In this document: in pieces, positions 6,405-10,092 of the stretch | Position numbering within the stretch: the first letter of the stretch is position 1 | Layout: each line of letters starts with the position of its first letter | NCBI GenBank assembly: GCA_035463315.1 | Contig: DATHTJ010000174.1 | Coordinates: forward strand, 1 to 10,092 | Direction: 5' to 3' | DNA from: GCA-003244245 sp035463315 | GTDB lineage: Bacteria; Actinomycetota; Actinomycetes; Mycobacteriales; Pseudonocardiaceae | Length of the DNA stretch: 10,092 bases | Made by a program: the position numbers and the translations under genes | The notes under the pieces: generated by a model | Told to the model about the DNA's origin: nothing | What the model saw: the letters and a program-made list of their open reading frames with translations, nothing else | The model's database searches: none

Positions 6405-6410
6405 TAGGCT
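6405..6410 (+). promoter_or_regulatory. Candidate -10 hexamer (TAGGCT) giving a leaderless rph mRNA
   Basis: TAGGCT is a good actinobacterial TANNNT hexamer. Six bases (GACGCG) separate it from the GTG of rph, identical to the spacing at mec and pncB. No Shine-Dalgarno sequence precedes rph, which fits leaderless translation. No close TTGACA-like -35 is visible at 16-19 bp. Confidence 0.45.
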
Positions 6411-6416
6411 GACGCG

Positions 6417-7166
6417 GTGACACGAGCCGACGGCAGGACCGACGAGGCGCTCCGCGAGGTGCGCATCACCCGTGGCTACCAGCAGTGGCCCGCGGGGTCG
6501 GTGTTGATCGAGTTCGGTCAGACCCGGGTGCTGTGTGCGGCTAGCGTGGTCGAGGGTGTACCGCGCTGGCGCAAGGGCTCCGGGCAGGGCTGGCTCACCG
6601 CGGAGTACGCGATGCTGCCGTCCTCGACGCACACCCGCAGCGACCGGGAGTCGGTCCGGGGCCGTCTCGGCGGGCGGACTCAGGAGATCAGCAGGCTGAT
6701 CGGGCGCGCCCTGCGATCCTGCGTCGACCTGGGTGCGCTGGGGGAGAACACCATCTCGCTGGACTGCGACGTCATCCAGGCCGATGGCGGCACTCGTACC
6801 GCGGCGATCACCGGTGGCTATGTGGCGCTGGCCGACGCGGTGACCTGGTTACGGGCGGCCGGCCGGCTGCGCAACCCGCAGCCGCTGTCCTGCTCGGTCG
6901 CGGCGGTCAGTGTCGGCGTGGTGGACGGCCGGATCCGGCTGGACCTGCCCTACGAGGAGGATTCCCGCGCCGAGGTCGACATGAACGTGGTGGCCACTGA
7001 TACCGGCACGCTGGTGGAGCTGCAGGGCACCGGGGAGGGTGCCACCTTCGCGCGGTCCACTCTGGACCAGATGCTGGACCTGGCGCTGAAGGGCTGCCAG
7101 GAGATCACCGCGATCCAGATCACCGCGCTGGCCCAGCCCTACCCTGGCGAATTGCCCCGGTCGTGA
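6417..7166 (+). CDS. rph: Ribonuclease PH
   Basis: RNase PH is a phosphate-dependent 3'-5' exoribonuclease that trims tRNA precursors and other RNA 3' ends; it acts as a hexamer. The 249-residue product is full length. Landmarks are ADGRTDEALREVRI near 4-17, WLTAEYAMLPSSTHTRSDRE near 59-78, GRTQEISRLIGRALR at 86-100 containing the phosphate-binding Arg87, CDVIQADGGTRTAAITGG at 117-134, and GTGEGATF near 204-211. GTG 6417 begins the protein right at the family N-terminus. The TGA stop overlaps the rdgB start (GTGA), a pairing that is conserved in actinobacteria. Confidence 0.97.
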   Translation: MTRADGRTDEALREVRITRGYQQWPAGSVLIEFGQTRVLCAASVVEGVPRWRKGSGQGWLTAEYAMLPSSTHTRSDRESVRGRLGGRTQEISRLIGRALRSCVDLGALGENTISLDCDVIQADGGTRTAAITGGYVALADAVTWLRAAGRLRNPQPLSCSVAAVSVGVVDGRIRLDLPYEEDSRAEVDMNVVATDTGTLVELQGTGEGATFARSTLDQMLDLALKGCQEITAIQITALAQPYPGELPRS

Positions 7167-7798
7167 GCCCAGCCCGGCTGTTGCTGGCGACGCGGAACGC
7201 GAAGAAGCTGGTCGAGCTGCGGCGGATCCTGGTCTCCTCGGACATCACCGGAGTGCAGGTGCTCGGGTTGGACGACGTACCGCCATTCCCTGAGGTCCCG
7301 GAGACCGCAGCCACTTTCGAGGGCAACGCGCTGGCCAAGGCCCGGGCTGCTGTTGCGGCGACTGGTCTGGCGGCCGTCGCCGACGACTCGGGCCTGGAGG
7401 TGGATGCGCTCAACGGCATGCCCGGGGTGCTCTCGGCCAGGTGGGCCGGCCGCCACGGCGACGATGCCGCGAACCTGCAGCTGGTGCTCGATCAGCTGGC
7501 GGACGTGCCAGCAGGTCGTCGTGGCGCGGCGTTTGTCTGTGCTGCGGCGCTGGTCGTGCCGCCAGGTGCCCAGATTCTAGAGACCCAGACCGTGGTGCGC
7601 GGGCAGTGGCGCGGCACGTTGAGCTGTGCGGCCCGCGGCAGCAATGGCTTCGGCTACGATCCGATCTTCGTTCCGGATGGGGGCCGGCGCACCTCCGCTG
7701 AGCTGGATCCGGCGGAGAAGGATGCCGTCTCCCATCGGGGCCGCGCACTGCGTGCCCTGCTGCCGGCGCTGCGTCAACTTCTTTCCGTGCAGCGCTGA
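7163..7798 (+). CDS. rdgB: Non-canonical purine NTP pyrophosphatase (RdgB/HAM1)
   Basis: The enzyme hydrolyses dITP, ITP and XTP to monophosphates, keeping deaminated purines out of DNA and RNA. The 211-residue protein has the family motifs in order: LLATRNAKK at 7-15, TFEGNALAKA at 51-60, ADDSGLEVDALNG at 73-85, then SARWAG, the nucleotide-binding SNGFGYDPIF at 160-169, and KDAVSHRGRAL at 186-196. The start overlaps the rph stop as GTGA, so translation is probably coupled. Its own TGA is 2 bp from the stop of the convergent L,D-transpeptidase gene and lies inside a palindrome. Confidence 0.96.
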   Translation: MSPARLLLATRNAKKLVELRRILVSSDITGVQVLGLDDVPPFPEVPETAATFEGNALAKARAAVAATGLAAVADDSGLEVDALNGMPGVLSARWAGRHGDDAANLQLVLDQLADVPAGRRGAAFVCAAALVVPPGAQILETQTVVRGQWRGTLSCAARGSNGFGYDPIFVPDGGRRTSAELDPAEKDAVSHRGRALRALLPALRQLLSVQR

Positions 7799-7807
7799 CC
7801 TCAGCGC
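7792..7807. terminator. Palindrome between convergent rdgB and L,D-transpeptidase genes, possible bidirectional terminator
   Basis: GCGCTGA-CC-TCAGCGC is a perfect inverted repeat whose arms contain the TGA of rdgB and, on the other strand, the TGA of the transpeptidase. As RNA it can fold into a 6-bp GC-rich stem with an ACCT loop from either strand. There is no T-tract, so a classical intrinsic terminator is not proven; actinobacterial terminators often lack one. Confidence 0.4.
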
Positions 7808-8247
7808 ACGACCTGCACGACCTGGCCCACCGCGAGCTTGTTGAAGAAGGTGACCGCGGCGCCGCGGCCCAGGTGGATGCACCCGTGTGAGGGCACCTTG
7901 AGGCTGCCCTGGTGGAACGCGATACCGGAGTGAGTGAAGAACACCGAGTAGGGCATGGGGGCGTTGTCGTACGCCCTGCTCCGGTGGTGGCGGTCCTTCC
8001 ACAACACTGTGAATGTGCCGGGCGGGGTCCGGTAGCCGGGCTTGCCGGACGTGATCGGGGTCGGCCCATAGGTGACCTGGCCGCCCTTCATCAGCCAGGC
8101 CTGCTGGCGGCTGAGGTCGATACAGGCGGCTGCGGACGGCCCGCATGGCGCGGCGGCCGACTGGGCTGCTGCTGCTGCCGTCCCGGTCGACACCGTGCAC
8201 GCGGCAGCGATGGTCAGGGTGATTACTGCACGGCCGAAGTTACCCAC
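7801..8247 (-). CDS. Secreted single-domain L,D-transpeptidase (YkuD family)
   Basis: YkuD enzymes form 3-3 cross-links in peptidoglycan or attach proteins to it, acting outside the membrane through a catalytic cysteine. The 148-residue product begins with a signal-peptide-like stretch (hydrophobic AVITLTIAAACTV at 7-19, then an Ala-rich cleavage region about 23-33). A Cys35-Cys42 pair follows, possibly a disulfide, then the start of the YkuD domain (IDLSRQQAWL). The catalytic part has TPPGTF at 74-79, His112 in FHQGS and PSHGCIHL with Cys123. The start GTG 8247 is chosen because GGAGGGGG lies 7 nt upstream and a signal peptide follows; the frame is open to 8625, but that part lacks family features and overlaps the opposite gene. 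It lacks the Ig-like domains of mycobacterial Ldt proteins, so it is a minimal form. Confidence 0.9.
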   Translation of the reverse strand: MGNFGRAVITLTIAAACTVSTGTAAAAAQSAAAPCGPSAAACIDLSRQQAWLMKGGQVTYGPTPITSGKPGYRTPPGTFTVLWKDRHHRSRAYDNAPMPYSVFFTHSGIAFHQGSLKVPSHGCIHLGRGAAVTFFNKLAVGQVVQVVR

Positions 8248-8254
8248 TACAGAG

Positions 8255-8262
8255 CCCCCTCC
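8255..8262 (-). promoter_or_regulatory. Strong ribosome binding site (GGAGGGGG) of the L,D-transpeptidase gene
   Basis: On the minus strand GGAGGGGG ends 7 nt before the GTG at 8247. It decides the start within a much longer open frame. Confidence 0.75.
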
Positions 8263-8267
8263 GTAAC

Positions 8268-8284
8268 TAGTACTAAGTGTACTA
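8268..8284. promoter_or_regulatory. AT-rich dyad upstream of the L,D-transpeptidase gene, candidate operator
   Basis: TAGTAC-TAAGT-GTACTA is a perfect 6-bp inverted repeat with a 5-bp spacer, 21 bp upstream of the gene's start and just beyond its ribosome binding site. It sits in a short AT-rich island (about 8262-8315) inside very GC-rich DNA, as expected for a promoter or operator region. On the minus strand a TTGGAC is followed 17 bp later by TAGTAC, a weak -35/-10 pair overlapping the dyad. No regulator can be named. Confidence 0.35.
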
Positions 8285-8338
8285 CTTAAGGGGTCCAATT
8301 TGTAGCGTTTCTTGACAGTCGCGCGCGGCCCGGCCGTC

Positions 8339-8423
8339 CCCGGGCGGGGGAGGGTGTCCGGTTCCGGCCGGTCCGCTGCGCCCGCCCGTCGGGTCCGGCC
8401 CCGGGCGGTGTCTCCCGGGCGGT
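8339..8423. repeat. GC-rich spacer with repeated CCCGGGCGG units
   Basis: The 9-mer CCCGGGCGG occurs at 8339-8347, 8400-8408 and 8414-8422; the last two extend to CCCGGGCGGT and are 14 bp apart. A complementary CCGCCCG at 8382-8388 could pair with the first copy to form a hairpin. This lies in the 256-bp divergent gap between the L,D-transpeptidase and nitrobindin-like genes, which holds no coding region I can support. A TTGACA at 8312-8317 on the plus strand has no matching -10. Confidence 0.5.
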
Positions 8424-8503
8424 TCCCGGAAGAGTGCTGATGAGACGTCGCCCGGGCCTCAGAGGTTCCCAAGCGACCGAGTTCGTGATCCGATTCAGGG
8501 GTG

Positions 8504-9115
8504 ATGAGCGACACTTCCCACCCCGATCCAGACGCCGGCGCGCGGCCGGACGCTGCCGAGCACAACCTCCCCCGGTTCGGTGACATGCCGATCGCCGTGG
8601 AAACCGCCAACCTCGGGCAGGGCATCGAGTTGCACCCGCAGTGCCAGATCCTGGCGCCGCTGCTGGGGGTGTGGCGCGGCGAGGGCCTGGCCCAGTACCC
8701 CTCGCTGCTCGGCGAGTTCCCCTATGGCCAGCAGATCGCCTTTGGTCACGACGGCAGGCCGTTCCTGGCTTACGAGGCGCGGTCCTGGCTGCTCAACCCA
8801 TTTGGCCAGGTGCTGCGCCCGGCGGCCCGTGAGGTCGGGTGGTGGCGGGTAGACGAGGAGGAGATCATCGAGTTGGTTCTCGCGCACATGTTCGGCATCT
8901 GCGAGATCTACTACGGCGGGCGCACCGGAGAGACGTCGTGGGAGCTTGAATCCGACACCATCGTGCGTACCGACACGGCCAGGGAGACAACCGCGGCAGC
9001 CCGGTTGTACGGCATCCTGGAGGACGGCCAGCTGGCTTACGCCGAGGAGCGGGCGCTGCGCGGCCTGCCCATGAAGCCGCACCTCTCGGCCCAGCTGGAA
9101 CGCGTCACCAGCTAG
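8504..9115 (+). CDS. Nitrobindin-like heme-binding beta-barrel protein (peroxynitrite isomerase / UPF0678 family)
   Basis: Nitrobindins are ten-stranded lipocalin-like barrels that bind heme through a single histidine; actinobacterial members are described as peroxynitrite isomerases. The 203-residue product has the diagnostic GVWRGEG (GxWxGxG) at 55-61 after LHPQCQILAPLL. It then has LVLAHMFGICEIYYG in the barrel and a C-terminal MKPHLSAQLERV in which His193 is the expected heme ligand. It also has about 40 extra N-terminal residues, Pro- and Ala-rich and probably disordered, compared with compact forms such as Rv2717c. GTG 8501 directly precedes ATG 8504, so either may be used; the AGGGG at 8497-8501 is unusually close to both. 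The gene is divergent from the L,D-transpeptidase and has no obvious functional partner here. Confidence 0.85.
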   Translation: MSDTSHPDPDAGARPDAAEHNLPRFGDMPIAVETANLGQGIELHPQCQILAPLLGVWRGEGLAQYPSLLGEFPYGQQIAFGHDGRPFLAYEARSWLLNPFGQVLRPAAREVGWWRVDEEEIIELVLAHMFGICEIYYGGRTGETSWELESDTIVRTDTARETTAAARLYGILEDGQLAYAEERALRGLPMKPHLSAQLERVTS

Positions 9116-9118
9116 ACC

Positions 9119-9132
9119 CGCGTCGACACGCG
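9119..9132. other. Small GC hairpin between the nitrobindin-like and HepT-like genes
   Basis: CGCGT-CGAC-ACGCG forms a perfect 5-bp stem with a 4-nt loop, four bases after the nitrobindin-like stop codon. It could end that transcript weakly or mark the junction where the 5' part of the HepT-like gene was lost. No T-tract follows. Confidence 0.25.
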
Positions 9133-9136
9133 TGCG

Positions 9137-9457
9137 GTGGATCATGTGGTCGGCGTTAAGTACACCTTCGTGACAGCGATCGAGGCGGGCATCGACGTTG
9201 CCCAGCACGTGTGCGCGTCGGAGGGGTGGGGTCCGCCGCGAGACAACGGTGACGCGATCCGGCTGCTGGGCGCCCACGGAGTGTTGTCCGTCGACCTAGC
9301 GGACCGCCTGCGCCGCGCGGTGGGGTTCCGCAACGTGCTCGTACATGACTACATCGAGGTCGACGATGGCATCGTCCTCGAACGGCTCGCCAATCTCGCG
9401 GACCTTGACGACTTTGTCGCCGTTGTCGCAGCCAGGTTGGTGCCACCGCGTTACTGA
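9137..9457 (+). CDS. HepT-like HEPN RNase toxin (DUF86), 5'-truncated, no antitoxin partner
   Basis: HepT toxins are HEPN-domain RNases normally paired with the MntA nucleotidyltransferase antitoxin. The 106-residue reading has the conserved helix KYTFVTAIEAGIDVAQHV near 8-25, DAIRLLGAHGVL near 39-50 and the catalytic Rx4HxY motif VGFRNVLVHDY, with Arg65, His70 and Tyr72. Full-length family members usually carry a further helix of about 30-40 residues before the KYTFV segment. Here only seven codons separate GTG 9137 from the nitrobindin stop (TAG 9113-9115), which is in the same frame, so that helix cannot be encoded. No ribosome binding site is visible and no MntA-like gene lies on either side. 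It is most likely a decaying remnant, though a short functional HEPN protein cannot be excluded. Confidence 0.75.
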   Translation: MDHVVGVKYTFVTAIEAGIDVAQHVCASEGWGPPRDNGDAIRLLGAHGVLSVDLADRLRRAVGFRNVLVHDYIEVDDGIVLERLANLADLDDFVAVVAARLVPPRY

Positions 9458-10092
9458 CGGTTCGGTCCGCGACCGTTACCCGCAGTGGGCCGCGACGGGG
9501 TCGCAGTCGATGTCTCTCACAACTGCCGCACCCACCGCTGCCCCAGCAACCGGACCTCAGCCAGATCAGTCCAACCAGCCAGTAAAACAGTATAGCCTCC
9601 CTCGCATGGCTGACGTGTGTCTCCCAGTCTCCCGTATAGTTGTCGACTTGGTCGTAATGGTAAGCCAAGCCGCTTCCGGTTTTCTGCTGACTTCGGGAAC
9701 TAGCCAAACTCAAGCAACCCTGCTCTCTAAAACCTCGCATTAAACACGTACATCCCGCAGTGCTCAGTTCCAGTCTCAGTCGTGCGCGTCTATGAGCCGC
9801 ACCAGAAGAAATGCAACACTCAAGCCCCAGAACCCCCATTCCAACCCGAAATGAGACCGTCCACCTGATCTCGATCCGGCGCACCACCCCACCCGACGTA
9901 TCCGACGGGCAGATTTCCGCGCCACGCGCACCGTCGACGCCAACCACAGCCATGATCGGCGCTGACCGCGAGCATGCCGCCGACAAACTGGCGGGCTACG
10001 TCCCTCGCGGGGCCCACAGAGCACCACCCCCGCGCAACGGGAACACCTTGCTGGCCTGCTCCGCGAGACCCCAAGTCCAACATAAACCGCCG
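9458..10092. other. 635-bp stretch without a supported gene
   Basis: GC content falls clearly between about 9560 and 9780 compared with the rest of the window, and codon-position GC bias is lost. No tRNA T-loop, CRISPR-like repeat or transposase motif was recognised. Two small GC hairpins follow the HepT-like gene (arms CGGTC/GACCG at 9463-9475 and GCGAC/GTCGC at 9492-9504) and could end transcription. TATAGT at 9635-9640 (plus) and TATACT at 9594-9589 (minus) resemble -10 boxes, without good -35 partners. A plus-strand frame from ATG 9811 stays open to the right edge (94 codons, moderately GC-rich third positions), and a minus-strand frame ending at 9776 has a hydrophobic C-terminus (WGFWGLSVAFLLVRLI). 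Neither resembles a family I know, so neither is called a gene. Confidence 0.5.

Noticed and set aside
6400..6420. Six-codon mini-ORF (MSRLTR) whose TGA overlaps the rph GTG
   Set aside because: It could be a leader peptide, but the TAGGCT -10 box lies inside it, so the predicted transcript starts after its ATG. The overlap is probably chance.
8312..8317. Perfect TTGACA on the plus strand as a -35 box for the nitrobindin-like gene
   Set aside because: No TANNNT lies 16-19 bp downstream; the next bases are almost pure G and C. It is also about 190 bp from the gene.
8248..8625. N-terminal extension of the L,D-transpeptidase to ATG 8625 (274 residues)
   Set aside because: The added 126 residues have no similarity to the family, would place the signal peptide internally and would overlap the nitrobindin-like gene. 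GTG 8247 has a strong ribosome binding site.
9345..9743. 132-codon plus-strand frame starting within the HepT-like gene
   Set aside because: It is out of frame with HepT over its first third, Ser/Thr-rich and lacks recognisable features. There is no ribosome binding site at its start.
9156..9986. 276-codon minus-strand open frame across the HepT-like gene and the right-hand tail
   Set aside because: It overlaps the HepT-like frame antisense, shows no domain and has uneven composition. It is long only because stops are scarce in GC-rich DNA.

Overview
The window looks like chromosomal DNA of a high-GC actinomycete. The GC content, frequent GTG starts and stop/start overlaps all fit. The gene order follows the Mycobacterium tuberculosis block Rv1329c-Rv1341 almost gene for gene: dinG(-), pncB(-), clpS, DUF2017, mec, cysO, cysM, rhomboid, murI, metallo-beta-lactamase fold, rph, rdgB. 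The one expected member missing is an S58-type peptidase (Rv1333) between the DUF2017 gene and mec. A Pseudonocardiales or Corynebacteriales-like relative is the likeliest host; this is inference from gene order and protein similarity by eye.

Layout. Positions 1-1498 (minus strand) hold the first 50 codons of a DinG-type helicase, then nicotinate phosphoribosyltransferase. A 40-bp divergent gap separates pncB from a tightly packed plus-strand run, 1539-7798. It encodes the ClpS adaptor, a DUF2017 protein, the JAMM peptidase Mec, the sulfur carrier CysO, cysteine synthase CysM, a rhomboid protease, glutamate racemase, an MBL-fold phosphodiesterase, RNase PH and an ITP/XTP pyrophosphatase. Mec, CysO and CysM together form the thiocarboxylate-based cysteine pathway: CysM puts the amino acid on CysO-thiocarboxylate and Mec releases cysteine. 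The rest is housekeeping (N-degron proteolysis, peptidoglycan precursor supply, tRNA 3' maturation, nucleotide pool cleaning). The run converges on a minus-strand secreted L,D-transpeptidase (7801-8247), with both stop codons inside one palindrome. Beyond a GC-rich divergent spacer lie a nitrobindin-like gene (8504-9115) and a 5'-truncated HepT-type HEPN gene (9137-9457). The last 635 bp have lower GC and no convincing gene.

Most notable points. (1) The cysO-cysM junction appears collapsed: CysO runs 21 residues past its functional Gly-Gly end, and CysM lacks about 23 N-terminal residues, with the two frames overlapping. This is either a real deletion or a sequence error. (2) Three genes (pncB, mec, rph) carry a TANNNT hexamer exactly 6 nt before the start codon, a leaderless-transcript signature; in mec it contains the previous gene's stop codon. 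(3) The HepT gene keeps its catalytic motif but has lost its N-terminal helix and has no MntA antitoxin beside it. I did not find a clearly new multi-gene system here.
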